A stretch of DNA of 64,000 nucleotides from Marispirochaeta aestuarii (GCF_002087085.1 NZ_MWQY01000002.1:62001-126000), one strand, 5' to 3'; numbered from the stretch's first letter, positions 27,636 through 36,088 are shown. Notes: generated from the sequence alone by a model not told the origin. Numbers and translations: made by a program.

Positions 27636-28580
27636 TCACCCCTTTAATCTGTTCATAATCCGGTATACGGCCCCTGCCCAGAACTGCTGCATCATCATGC
27701 TGAACACGACCGGCAGGGCCACGACGGGGCCGAAGTAGTTCAGCGCAATTACTATACCCGCCGCAGTATTCTTCATGGATGAAGCGTAAACCACCGAAGG
27801 GAGGGCCATGTGTCTCCTTCCCAGAAAAAGAGCTGCCACAGCCAGGGCGGAAAAAAAGTTCAGGAAATTATGCAGCCCCACAAGCAGAAACAGGCGAATA
27901 ATCTCCCAGTCGAAACCCTGTACATAGGGTCGAACCACCGCGCCGTTTACGGTAATAATCACCAGCATCATCAACTTTGTAACAAGGTCAAAGTATGGAC
28001 GAAGGGGCACAACCGCCTTCGGCGCCCGGTTTCGCAGGGCAAGGCCGAGTATGACGGGTATGACAATGGTGCGGGAGAGACTTCCTGTCAGTGCCAGGGC
28101 GTCGAATTCGACCACTTTTCCCATGAAAAAAGCCATTTGAAAGGGGATATTGACCCCGCTCACCAGGGTCACCACTGTAACCAGGGCAAGGGAGAGGGCG
28201 ATATGACCTCCTGCAATGCCGGTCCATACCATGGACGTAATGGCCACCGGCGTCACGGAGAGCAGGAAGTGTCCCGCAGCATAAGCCGGGGTCCCGGAAT
28301 GGAAGAAAAAACCCATCAGGTAACCGATAAGAGGCATGAGAATAAATATCACGCCAAGGGCGATAAAAAACCCCCTGGGGTCGGTGATTACACTGCGGAA
28401 ACTTTCCAGGGTACAGGAGGTACCCACCACAAAAACAATAAAAAACAGGGCGTAGGGAAGAACCACTGCGGCATTGGAGGCATAATCAGCGAATAAAAAG
28501 CCGGTTACGAGACCGCCCATAATAAGGAGCAGAAGATGCCGGCTGATTGTTTTATCCAGTTGTTCAATGAAGCGGCGCAG
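27636..28580 (-). CDS. BASS-family (bile acid:sodium symporter-like) transporter, probable CTG start
   Basis: A membrane protein with about 9-10 helices, matching the bile acid/sodium symporter superfamily (for example FVVGTSCTLESFR in helix 2-3 and LSVTPVAITSMVWTGIAGG). The first ATG (28520) lies inside the first hydrophobic helix and has no ribosome-binding site. The frame is open back to a TAA at 28593-28595, and a CTG at 28578-28580 has AAGGAG at 8-nt spacing. From there the product (315 aa) begins LRRFIEQLDKTISRHLLLLI, restoring a full TM1. The CTG start is inferred. It is transcribed separately from TRAP operon 2. Confidence 0.75.
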   Translation of the reverse strand: MRRFIEQLDKTISRHLLLLIMGGLVTGFLFADYASNAAVVLPYALFFIVFVVGTSCTLESFRSVITDPRGFFIALGVIFILMPLIGYLMGFFFHSGTPAYAAGHFLLSVTPVAITSMVWTGIAGGHIALSLALVTVVTLVSGVNIPFQMAFFMGKVVEFDALALTGSLSRTIVIPVILGLALRNRAPKAVVPLRPYFDLVTKLMMLVIITVNGAVVRPYVQGFDWEIIRLFLLVGLHNFLNFFSALAVAALFLGRRHMALPSVVYASSMKNTAAGIVIALNYFGPVVALPVVFSMMMQQFWAGAVYRIMNRLKG

Positions 28581-28626
28581 ACCGGCAACTCCTTACAGGT
28601 GATTTTAAAAATTGCTGCACACGGGA

Positions 28627-28638
28627 ACGGTTAACCGT
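28627..28638. promoter_or_regulatory. 12-bp palindrome over the BASS-gene promoter
   Basis: ACGGTTAACCGT is a perfect palindrome overlapping the predicted -10 box (TACGGT, 28639-28634 on the minus strand), which follows TTGACG (28662-28657) at 17-nt spacing. This looks like an operator for the downstream transporter gene. Confidence 0.5.
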
Positions 28639-28662
28639 AATTGATTGCCGATATTCCGTCAA
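28634..28662 (-). promoter_or_regulatory. Candidate promoter of the BASS transporter gene
   Basis: Minus-strand TTGACG, 17 nt, TACGGT predicts a start near 28627 and a leader of about 47 nt containing AAGGAG before the CTG at 28580. This supports translation starting upstream of the first ATG. Confidence 0.5.
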
Positions 28663-28670
28663 TGCAGCGG

Positions 28671-28706
28671 ATGAAAAATACGGAGCAGCAGGCACAAACT
28701 GCTCCG
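28671..28706 (-). terminator. Terminator of TRAP operon 2
   Basis: CGGAGCAG (28681-28688) pairs with CTGCTCCG (28699-28706) around a 10-nt loop. On the minus strand the stem is followed by TATTTTTCAT. It ends the dctPQM transcript just after dctM. Confidence 0.75.
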
Positions 28707-28714
28707 AATAAAAA

Positions 28715-29995
28715 TCACATCAGCAGATTCGGAATAAAGGTGGATATACCCGGAAAAAAGATCACCATGAGCAGGACCAGCAGAATTGTTCCCACAAAGG
28801 GAAGATTATCCTTTGAGACATTTATTATATCCTCTCCCGATATGGAACTCGTTACAAAAAGGGCGGAGCCCACAGGAGGAGTCTGCTGACCGATACCTAC
28901 GCACAGCACCACAACCATTCCGAATTGCAGGGGATCGATTCCCAGGCGGTTCGCCAGGGGCAGAAGCATGGGAACGACGATAAGCTGCAACGGCGCGCCG
29001 TGCAGAAAAGTCCCTGCAACAATCAGAAGTCCGCTTATCAGCAGCATCGCAAGCTGGGGATTTTCCGTCAGATTCAGTACGGTCTTCGCAATTGCCTGGG
29101 GAACCCGCTGCCGGGACAAGGCCCATCCCAGAAGATACGAAAAGGCCAGTATTATCATGATGATGGCCGTGGTAGTAACCGTCCCAATGAGTCCCTCATA
29201 GAGATCCTTCAAGGTCAGCTCACGATATACAAAAAAACCTATGAGCATGGCATAGAGTACCGCCACTGCCCCTGCTTCCGTGGGGGTGGTAATGCCGAAG
29301 GAGATAAATCCCAGTATGATCAGGGGTAGAAGCAGGGCGAGAAGGGCATCGCGGGTGGCAGACAGGAGCTCATGCATGGAAAAGTTATCCGCCTTTGGAT
29401 AGCTCCTTGCCTTGGACACGCGATACGCCACAGCCATCTGAAAGAGTCCCACCAGAATGCCGGGAACAAGTCCCGCCAGAAACAGCCTTCCGATGGATGT
29501 GGATGAGACAAATCCGTGAAGAACCATGGGTATGCTCGGCGGAATGATGATCCCGATGGTTGCAGATGACGAGGTTACCGCAGCTGAGAAGCGTCCGCTG
29601 TAGCCCTCCTTTTTCATTGCCGGAATCAGAACCTGCCCGACAGCTCCCGTATCAGCCACCGCGGAACCGGAAATACCGGCAAAGAACATACTCGCAATAA
29701 TATTAACCAGGGCAAGTCCGCCCCGTACATGTCCCACCATCGCTTTGGCCAGGCGGATAATACGACGGGTTATTCCCCCGGTATTCATCAGGTTGCCGGC
29801 CAGGATAAACAGGGGCAGTGCCAGAAGCACATAGTTGTTCGCCCCGCTGTGAAGCTGCTGCGGAATTATCGACAGTGGAGCATTCTGCAAAAGCATGTAC
29901 CCCAGGGATGCAATACCGAGAGCGAATCCCAGGGGAATAAAAGCCGCCAGTCCGACAAGCGTAGCAGTAATCAGTACAATCAATCCTAAATTCAT
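28715..29995 (-). CDS. dctM: TRAP transporter large permease DctM (system 2)
   Basis: A 426-aa, roughly 12-helix permease. Conserved strings are LPLFILAGNLMNTGGITRR, FFAGISGSAVADTGAVGQV, TIGIIIPPSIPMVLHG, FGITTPTEAGAVAVLYA and GQQTPPVGSALFV. It is a distinct paralogue from the other two DctMs in the window. It is the last gene of TRAP operon 2 and lies 31 nt after dctQ, ahead of a strong terminator. Confidence 0.93.
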   Translation of the reverse strand: MNLGLIVLITATLVGLAAFIPLGFALGIASLGYMLLQNAPLSIIPQQLHSGANNYVLLALPLFILAGNLMNTGGITRRIIRLAKAMVGHVRGGLALVNIIASMFFAGISGSAVADTGAVGQVLIPAMKKEGYSGRFSAAVTSSSATIGIIIPPSIPMVLHGFVSSTSIGRLFLAGLVPGILVGLFQMAVAYRVSKARSYPKADNFSMHELLSATRDALLALLLPLIILGFISFGITTPTEAGAVAVLYAMLIGFFVYRELTLKDLYEGLIGTVTTTAIIMIILAFSYLLGWALSRQRVPQAIAKTVLNLTENPQLAMLLISGLLIVAGTFLHGAPLQLIVVPMLLPLANRLGIDPLQFGMVVVLCVGIGQQTPPVGSALFVTSSISGEDIINVSKDNLPFVGTILLVLLMVIFFPGISTFIPNLLM

Positions 29996-30026
29996 CTTCC
30001 TCTACCTCCAGAATTGCCAAACTCAG

Positions 30027-30569
30027 CTATCCGTTGTGTTCCTGTTCCGAATCTTTCCTGGAAATCCCGACGGGCCCGCCGGCTTCCTCCAGGTAGTACC
30101 AGTAATCACTGTTCCGGAGGATTTCGATAATTTCGAAAATGAGATATATAATCCACAGAAAAGCAGCAATGGGAATAATCATGTACTGATAGAACATGGG
30201 AATCCCCAGATAGGGACTGCTCAGATTGCGAAACGCACCCGCGAAGAGCAGTCCGTAGTGGATTACATAAACGTTCAGTATAATCACAAAAAAATCTCCC
30301 GCCACAAGAACAGAGCGCTGCAGAGAGGGCTTGAGTACGCTGTAGAGCAGCGAGATTCTCATATGTTTCTTTTCCACAAAGGCAAGAAAAGAACCGAAAA
30401 AGGTAATCCAGATCATGGTGGCAAGGGCGATCTCTTCGGTCCACCCCACGGGGCGTCTGAAAACATACCGGGCCGTAACCTGCAGTACGACAACAAAGAC
30501 CATAATTAATAACGCGGCAAGGGATGTTGCCCTGGTAATATTTTCAAGCAAGCGTATTATTCTGCGCAT
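30027..30569 (-). CDS. dctQ: TRAP transporter small permease DctQ (system 2)
   Basis: A 180-aa four-helix membrane protein with the family core RRPVGWTEEIALATMIWITFFGSFLAFVEKKHMRI. It has a hydrophilic C-terminal tail longer than in the DctQ of system 1. It follows dctP after a hairpin with a T-tract and precedes dctM. Confidence 0.9.
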   Translation of the reverse strand: MRRIIRLLENITRATSLAALLIMVFVVVLQVTARYVFRRPVGWTEEIALATMIWITFFGSFLAFVEKKHMRISLLYSVLKPSLQRSVLVAGDFFVIILNVYVIHYGLLFAGAFRNLSSPYLGIPMFYQYMIIPIAAFLWIIYLIFEIIEILRNSDYWYYLEEAGGPVGISRKDSEQEHNG

Positions 30570-30603
30570 GAGACCTCCATTACGTATGCCGCTTTACCTG
30601 CGG

Positions 30604-30639
30604 AAAAATGCCGGACACCGCGGCTGAATGCGGTGTCCG
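30604..30639 (-). terminator. Intercistronic hairpin between dctP and dctQ (system 2)
   Basis: CGGACACCGC (30612-30621) pairs perfectly with GCGGTGTCCG (30630-30639) around an 8-nt loop. On the minus strand it is followed by GCATTTTT, so it resembles a true rho-independent terminator. Read-through to dctQM would be partial. Confidence 0.75.
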
Positions 30640-30689
30640 TACCCTGGCTGCTGCCAGTACAGTCCGACTTTTTCTTTGCGTCAGCAGTA

Positions 30690-31706
30690 TCAGTACTGCT
30701 CCCCTGCCTTATTAATCTTTTCGATAAGTTCACCAAAACGGTCGGTGTAATTGGGCCAGATCTGCTCCAGGGCAACCTTTCGGAAAGCGGCATTGTTGGC
30801 GGTATTGACCTTGAGTCCCGTCTCTTCAACCATTTCGTTGAGCATGTCGGTCTCATTGTCCACGATAAATTGAATGACCCATTCGCTGGCTTCCTGGGCT
30901 GCCTCGTGAAGAACATCCTTCTGCTCCTGACTGAGGCTCTGGTACTTCTTTTCATTGATAAGGGTTTTCTGGAATGCATACACGTGATTGGTTATGGACA
31001 GATACTTCTGCACTTCATTCAGCTGGGCAGAGTAGATGTTGATTATGGGGTTTTCCTGACCGTCGAAGGTACCTGACTGCAGAGCACCATACACTTCAGG
31101 GAAGGAGAGAGCACTGGCCGCTGCGCCGAAGGTCTCGAAAGTCCTGACCCTGATTTCGCTGCTTGGTGTCCGTATTCTCAATCCCTTGAGATCCTCAGGC
31201 TTATCAATGGGACGAACATTGTTGGTGATCTGCCGGAATCCGTTTTCATAATAGGTCAGGATCCGCAGTCCATGGGCGTCAATCAGCCTCCGGGAAAGCT
31301 CTTCTCCAATTTCTCCCCAGGCTACAGCGTAGGCATGGTCCCGGTTCTTGAAAATGAAGGGAAGATCGAAGACTCCAAAACCATCTACAAACTGAACGAT
31401 CGGGGTAGACAGATTCGCCATATCCACAGTCCCCATCTTGGCCTGCTGAGCATTCTCCATGGCCGGGCCCAGCTCTGCCGCGGGATAAATATCGATTTCC
31501 ATCTTACCACCGCTCATCTTTTCCACATTTTCCTTGAAACGTTCTCCCCACAGATACACCGGATGGGGTTCGACGGTTTCATGGGCAAAGGTAAGCACCA
31601 GCTTCTCTTCACCCGCGGCAGCCCCTTCGGCTTCACCGCCTGCCCAGAGAGTAAAACCTGCAAGCAGAAACAGCACCGTCAATGAAACAACGCGTCTCAT
31701 AGACAC
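30690..31706 (-). CDS. dctP: TRAP transporter substrate-binding protein DctP (system 2)
   Basis: A 338-aa DctP-family protein. The signal peptide ends LLAGFTLWAGG-EAEGAA without a lipobox. The ligand-site region reads LKGLRIRTPSSEIRVRTFETFGAAASALSFPEVYGALQSGTFDGQENPI, with the conserved arginine in LRIRTP and the QEN triad. The imported acid is unknown, and no catabolic gene is directly linked in this operon. AGGAGG precedes the ATG. Confidence 0.93.
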   Translation of the reverse strand: MSMRRVVSLTVLFLLAGFTLWAGGEAEGAAAGEEKLVLTFAHETVEPHPVYLWGERFKENVEKMSGGKMEIDIYPAAELGPAMENAQQAKMGTVDMANLSTPIVQFVDGFGVFDLPFIFKNRDHAYAVAWGEIGEELSRRLIDAHGLRILTYYENGFRQITNNVRPIDKPEDLKGLRIRTPSSEIRVRTFETFGAAASALSFPEVYGALQSGTFDGQENPIINIYSAQLNEVQKYLSITNHVYAFQKTLINEKKYQSLSQEQKDVLHEAAQEASEWVIQFIVDNETDMLNEMVEETGLKVNTANNAAFRKVALEQIWPNYTDRFGELIEKINKAGEQY

Positions 31707-31854
31707 CTCCTAATTGATACTATCCCTTCTTATGCAGTTTTTATGCCATCCTGTGATCCTCGTCGACATGGAAGCTAAAGCGTTAAAGCATAAACATTTA
31801 AATTTTACAATTAATATAAACTATCCTGAAAGACAGAATCAGCGCTAGCACATT

Positions 31855-31889
31855 TTGCGGCATTGCATATACTGGTTGCATTACCGCAA
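31855..31889. promoter_or_regulatory. Nested repeats upstream of TRAP operon 2
   Basis: TTGCGG (31855-31860) and CCGCAA (31884-31889) form an inverted pair enclosing two direct TTGCAT copies (31863-31868 and 31876-31881). Between them lies TATACTGGTTG (31868-31878), an 11-bp match to the TRAP 1 operator (23646-23656). This is a candidate operator about 150 bp upstream of dctP; the region in between (31707-31850) is AT-rich with no other clear element. Confidence 0.45.
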
Positions 31890-31895
31890 CTACAT

Positions 31896-31911
31896 CGGCA
31901 GGATCCTGCCG
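31896..31911 (-). repeat. 16-bp palindrome between the AEC gene and TRAP operon 2
   Basis: CGGCAGGATCCTGCCG is a perfect palindrome 8 nt beyond the AEC-transporter stop. It could fold as a 6-bp stem with a GATC loop at the 3' end of the TRAP 3 operon transcript, but it lacks a T-tract, so it is either a weak transcript end or a protein-binding site. Confidence 0.45.
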
Positions 31912-31918
31912 CAAAGCG

Positions 31919-32926
31919 TCACAGTCCGAAGACAAGAACGATATACAGGGGTAAAACAAGCAGATACAGCAGGTAATTCAGGAGAATGGTAAAAGAGACA
32001 TGATCCTCCTGCATTCCCGCCTTGGATGCGATGAGGGATAAATTCGTAGCCGGGGGTGTCGTCATTTCAAGAAAAAGTATCCATTTCTGACTGAAGGACA
32101 AGCGCCCCTCAAATGCGGGAATCCTCATAATCAGAACAAAGATTCCGGGAAGCAGAAAGAAACGGACAAGAGAAACAAGCAGTGTACCGGGCAGCAGTCT
32201 GCCGATACTAGCGCGATTCAGCTGCAGCTGCCCGATCTGAGTCCCCAGGATGAAGAGAATGAGGGGAAAAGTCAGGGAACCAAGAAGTTCAAGGGAGCGC
32301 AGCAGATGATGAAGCAGCTGATCCTCTGACTCGAAAAGGGTGTTCAAACCGCTTACTGCCGCGGCTGTTCCCGCAAGGATTCCAATGAGAGGCGGTGTAA
32401 TGATTTCCCGCACTTTGGGAAGCCTGCCCTGCCCGGTTATCAGAAAATTGCCGATGGACCAGAGAATCGGCGTTTCCGCCAGAATGTAGGCTCCCACGTA
32501 CATGGAGGGAAGGTTCGGTGCAAGCTGTTCAGCAAAGAGCGGCAGGGAAAGGGGCAGAAGCTCGGTTATGGTAAGGGGTATCATCCCGGAGTTTCCGAAG
32601 GAGGAAAGAGCGATATAGGTTCTTCTCTCCTGCCTGGATCCGGGAAGAAAACGAAAAACCAGAACCGAAACCGCCAGGGCCGCCGCGATAATGACCACAG
32701 CCGCCAGAGGAAAAAGAAAGGCACCCTTTATTTCCGCGGCATCGATCTTTGCAATACGGGCAAAAAAATAGAGAGGAAAAGCCACCTGAACAATCAGGCG
32801 GCTTAAGGAGCGATAGAAATCCTTCGGCCAGCCGCCGAAGCGGCCGGCCAGGACTCCAATGGCCACAATACCGGCCAGCTGCAGAAGAGAATACAGGACT
32901 GGTATGAACAGGGTCTGAGGGTTCAC
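31919..32926 (-). CDS. AEC (auxin efflux carrier) family transporter
   Basis: A 335-aa membrane protein with about ten helices and the two-halved layout of the Mem_trans family. It has IVAIGVLAGRFGGWPKDFYRSLSRLIVQVAFPLYFF in the first half and PPATNLSLIASKAG before the last helices. Bacterial members move malate, malonate and related acids. It is the last gene of the TRAP 3 operon, 6 nt after the SDR gene. A transporter for an organic acid product, or a second import route, is a reasonable inference. Confidence 0.85.
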   Translation of the reverse strand: MNPQTLFIPVLYSLLQLAGIVAIGVLAGRFGGWPKDFYRSLSRLIVQVAFPLYFFARIAKIDAAEIKGAFLFPLAAVVIIAAALAVSVLVFRFLPGSRQERRTYIALSSFGNSGMIPLTITELLPLSLPLFAEQLAPNLPSMYVGAYILAETPILWSIGNFLITGQGRLPKVREIITPPLIGILAGTAAAVSGLNTLFESEDQLLHHLLRSLELLGSLTFPLILFILGTQIGQLQLNRASIGRLLPGTLLVSLVRFFLLPGIFVLIMRIPAFEGRLSFSQKWILFLEMTTPPATNLSLIASKAGMQEDHVSFTILLNYLLYLLVLPLYIVLVFGL

Positions 32927-32932
32927 CCTTTT

Positions 32933-33733
32933 TCAGGCCCCCAGCCAACCGCCGTCCACGGGCAGGATATGTCCGTTGACAAAATCCGAAGCATCGGAGG
33001 CCAAAAAAATTACCGGCCCCATAATGTCTTCCAGTTCTCCAAGACGTTTCATGGGTATCCTGCCTAAGACCCAGTTCTTCATTTCCGGGTTGGAAAGAAT
33101 CTTTTTATTTATCGCCGTAAGGGTAAAAACAGGTGCGATACCGTTTACATTTACCCCCTTGGGACCCCATTCTATGGCAAGGGATCTGGTTATCTGGTTA
33201 ACTGCCCCCTTGCTGGGAGCATAGGCAAGATCCTCAGCCCTGCCTTGAAAACCTCTGACGGAAGAAATATTGATAATCTTTCCCCGTTTTTTTTCCAGCA
33301 TATAACGCCCGGCATACTTGCAGGTAAGCATTATGGACTTGAGATTCACATCCATGACCCTCTGCCAGGCAGCGGTATCGAACTCGGTGGAGGACTGCAG
33401 GTGGACGATCCCCTGACTGTTGACCAGGATATCGATCCCTCCATAGGTCTCCTCCATGAAGGACATCAGCTCTTCAACTTTTTTCTCCTCCGTAACATCC
33501 GCCGCGAAACTGGTTCCTTTTCGTCCGAGACGGTTTATCGCCTCGGCTGTTTCCGTCAAACCGGCGGGTCCGCGGCCGGATACACACACGTCAGCCCCCG
33601 CAGCGGCAAGCCCCAATGCCATGGCCTGTCCCAGCCCCTTGGTTCCGCCGACTACAAGGGCACTCCTGCCGCTGAGGCGGAACCTGTCGGTAACCGTCTT
33701 CGCCTGTTCAAACACTCTATCCAGGTCTGACAC
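32933..33733 (-). CDS. Short-chain dehydrogenase/reductase (gluconate 5-dehydrogenase-like)
   Basis: A 266-aa classical SDR with cofactor motif GGTKGLG (29-35), active-site Tyr171 and Lys175 (YAPSK), Ser at about 157-158 and a DGGWLGA C-terminus. The N-terminal FRLSGRSALVVGGTKGLGQAMA layout is like gluconate 5-dehydrogenase and 2-keto-3-deoxygluconate dehydrogenases. It lies inside the TRAP 3 operon, one base after the DUF296 gene, and probably oxidises the imported acid or its product. Confidence 0.9.
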   Translation of the reverse strand: MSDLDRVFEQAKTVTDRFRLSGRSALVVGGTKGLGQAMALGLAAAGADVCVSGRGPAGLTETAEAINRLGRKGTSFAADVTEEKKVEELMSFMEETYGGIDILVNSQGIVHLQSSTEFDTAAWQRVMDVNLKSIMLTCKYAGRYMLEKKRGKIINISSVRGFQGRAEDLAYAPSKGAVNQITRSLAIEWGPKGVNVNGIAPVFTLTAINKKILSNPEMKNWVLGRIPMKRLGELEDIMGPVIFLASDASDFVNGHILPVDGGWLGA

Positions 33734-33734
33734 T

Positions 33735-34172
33735 CTAGGCCTCCACGATGTCGATAAGTCCGGTTCTCTCGTCTGTCACTCTGGTAGTTTTTACCCCTTT
33801 GAAGGCAATAAGCCCAACCTCGACACGGTAACAGCAGCGGGAACCGGGTTCCAGGTGTCCGACATACACCTTGTCATTGGGAGGGTCGGAAACGACTACG
33901 TGAATATGGGGTTCTCCCCCGGCAACGGAGCCGCCCAGAGAACCAACCTCAACCGGGCCTTCCAGGTTATAGTATTTATCCACCGGGGGAAGTCCGGTAC
34001 TGGTAATGGCATGCAGATTGCAGATATCGAAAGAGCCTATACCGGAGGTAAAAACTCCAGCGTCGATATTCTTCTCCTTTAAAAACTTTCTGAGTTCTTC
34101 GATGATAAGTTCGCCCCGGCGGAACGAGATCATGTAACATTCGATTCCATTGGCAGCAGGTATGGCTAACAT
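33735..34172 (-). CDS. PCC/DUF296 domain protein
   Basis: A 145-aa stand-alone PPC (DUF296) domain. The ATG at 34172 is chosen for AAGGAGG 6 nt upstream; the longer frame overlaps dctM. Typical features are LRKFLKEKNIDAGVFTSGIGSFD, a glycine-rich strand GSLGGSVAGGEPHIHVVVSD with the G-x-H-x-H site, and a C-terminal GxI strand. In plants this domain is part of AT-hook proteins; in bacteria the role is unknown. Its operon position suggests a metabolic or trimeric ligand-binding role rather than DNA binding. Confidence 0.85.
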   Translation of the reverse strand: MLAIPAANGIECYMISFRRGELIIEELRKFLKEKNIDAGVFTSGIGSFDICNLHAITSTGLPPVDKYYNLEGPVEVGSLGGSVAGGEPHIHVVVSDPPNDKVYVGHLEPGSRCCYRVEVGLIAFKGVKTTRVTDERTGLIDIVEA

Positions 34173-34191
34173 TGTTTCCTCCTTACGGAAA

Positions 34192-35466
34192 TTACTTGAG
34201 CATATTGGGAATCCACAGGACAACCTGCGGCATATAGGTGACCATCAGCAGGGTTCCGATCAGCGGGATAAGGTAAAAAGCAACCTCGCTCATGATATCC
34301 TTTATGGAGACCTTGGCTATATCGCTGATCAGGAAGAGGGAGAGCCCCATGGGGGGAGTGACCAGGCCGATCATAATATTGAAGATAAACACAATCCCCA
34401 GGTGGATTTCGTTTACTCCTGCACCGACGAGGGGGGGCACCACAATGGGGACCAGCAGCAGAGTGGCGGTTGTACTGTCCAGGAACATACCGACAATAAA
34501 GAGCAGGATGTTCAGAATCAGCAGCAGCACAAGGGGATTCTGGCTTATGGACAGCAGAAAGCTCGAGAACATCTGGGGTATCTGCTCGATGGCAAGAATC
34601 CAGCCGAAGAGGGCCGCCGCCGCGACAATAATCATTATTGTAGAGGTCGACTTGACCGTCTCGAACAGGGCGGTAAGAATATGCCGCCAGGTAAGCTCAC
34701 GGTAGATAACCAGGCTGATAAAAAAGACATAGACGACCGTCGCACTTGCAGCCTCGGTGGGGGTAAAGAGACCGGAAAGCATACCGAAGATCAGCAGTAT
34801 CGGTGTAAGGAGCGCCGGAAAGGCGGGAATAAAGTCCCGGACCACCTCTTTTACGGTGGGCCAGCGCTCCGCCCGGGGATATCCCCGCACAACGGAGATG
34901 ACACCGGTCATTATCATCATGGCACCCACAGCCAGCACCGCGGGCATGATTCCCGCCAGAAGCAGCTTGACAATGGAGACACTCGCTACGGAGCCGTAGA
35001 TGACCAGGGGAATACTGGGCGGAAAGATCGGTCCCACCGTAGCGGAGGCGGCGGTAACCGCCGAAGCGAAAGATCCTCTGAAGCCCTTCTCTTTCATGGC
35101 CTTGATCTCGATCTGCCCCAGGCCTCCCACATCCGCCAGGGCGGCGCCTGACATGCCGGAAAAAATCAGGCTGGCAAAAATATTAACCTGGGCGAGTCCG
35201 CCGGGAAAGCGGCCAACCAGGGTATCGGCGAATTTAAATATTCGGTTGGTAACCCCCGATGAGTTCATGAGGTTTCCCACGAAGATAAATACAGGAACCG
35301 CAATAAAAGGGTATGAATCGAGGGCGTAATGCATTCTCTGGGTCACCAGAGTCAAGGTCACCCCGGAGCTGAAAACATAGAGAAGTGCGGGAATGATTAT
35401 GGAAAGAACGACTGGAAAACCCAGTATGAATAAAATGAAGAACAAGGCTAACAGAACAAAACCCAT
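34192..35466 (-). CDS. dctM: TRAP transporter large permease DctM (system 3)
   Basis: A 424-aa, roughly 12-helix permease. Conserved strings are VPVFIFVGNLMNSSGVTNRI, LIFSGMSGAALADVGGLGQIE, TVGPIFPPSIPLVIYG, GLFTPTEAASATVVYVF and GLVTPPMGLSLFL. It is the third separate DctM paralogue in 10 kb. It lies 24 nt after dctQ and is followed by the DUF296 gene. Confidence 0.94.
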   Translation of the reverse strand: MGFVLLALFFILFILGFPVVLSIIIPALLYVFSSGVTLTLVTQRMHYALDSYPFIAVPVFIFVGNLMNSSGVTNRIFKFADTLVGRFPGGLAQVNIFASLIFSGMSGAALADVGGLGQIEIKAMKEKGFRGSFASAVTAASATVGPIFPPSIPLVIYGSVASVSIVKLLLAGIMPAVLAVGAMMIMTGVISVVRGYPRAERWPTVKEVVRDFIPAFPALLTPILLIFGMLSGLFTPTEAASATVVYVFFISLVIYRELTWRHILTALFETVKSTSTIMIIVAAAALFGWILAIEQIPQMFSSFLLSISQNPLVLLLILNILLFIVGMFLDSTTATLLLVPIVVPPLVGAGVNEIHLGIVFIFNIMIGLVTPPMGLSLFLISDIAKVSIKDIMSEVAFYLIPLIGTLLMVTYMPQVVLWIPNMLK

Positions 35467-35490
35467 AAAAGAATCCTCCGGTAGTAAGGC

Positions 35491-35973
35491 TTACGGCTTG
35501 TTTTTCGACCAGGGGACATCAGGATGCCTGAGAAAGCGTATGAACATCCTTGTGTAAGCCACGGTCAGCAGAATGAATCCCAAAACGGTCGGCATAATGA
35601 ATATGGGAAAAGGAATCGACAGGGTTGCAGTCCGGTTTGCGAGGTTCTGCATCAGGGTTAAAACCGATCCGTAGGCAACGATCCCGAAGACCACGGCGGC
35701 ACTGAGAAACGAAAGCAGCCGGACAGGATAGCGAAGCCAGAAGGGAAACCACGTCTGCAGCTCTTCCATTCTTATATGCCCGCCCTCCCTTGCAGCATAG
35801 GGTGCACCAAAAAAAACCACGCAGATCAGAAAGTAGCGTACCAGCTCCTCAGCACCTTTAAGGGGAGCCAGAAAAACCACCCGCATGACGATCTGTGCAA
35901 TTACCAGCAGAATGAGGCTTGCAAGAAAGAATGTACCGAGATACTTATCCAAATTTCGGATAAAGGCCTTCAT
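35491..35973 (-). CDS. dctQ: TRAP transporter small permease DctQ (system 3)
   Basis: A 160-aa four-helix membrane protein. The core APLKGAEELVRYFLICVVFFGAPYAAREGGHIRMEEL matches the DctQ family. It is separated from dctP by 140 nt that hold a GC-rich hairpin with a T-tract. Confidence 0.92.
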   Translation of the reverse strand: MKAFIRNLDKYLGTFFLASLILLVIAQIVMRVVFLAPLKGAEELVRYFLICVVFFGAPYAAREGGHIRMEELQTWFPFWLRYPVRLLSFLSAAVVFGIVAYGSVLTLMQNLANRTATLSIPFPIFIMPTVLGFILLTVAYTRMFIRFLRHPDVPWSKNKP

Positions 35974-36051
35974 TAGGGACTCCTTCGTATGATCACATCT
36001 AAAAACTTCTCTTGTGTAAAATTACCACGTTTTCAGGGGTGTCCATATTAC

Positions 36052-36088
36052 AAAAAGGGCGCCGCCGCGCAGGTGTCGTGGCGGCGCC
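36052..36088 (-). terminator. Intercistronic hairpin between dctP and dctQ (system 3)
   Basis: GGCGCCGCC (36058-36066) pairs with GGCGGCGCC (36080-36088) around a 13-nt loop, followed on the minus strand by CTTTTTG. It is the strongest of the three dctP-dctQ hairpins. Confidence 0.8.

Noticed and set aside
27616-27636. Terminator between the AKR and BASS genes
   Set aside because: The 6-bp stem (ACAGCC/GGCTGT) lacks a T-tract on the minus strand and has only CACCCCTTT on the plus strand.
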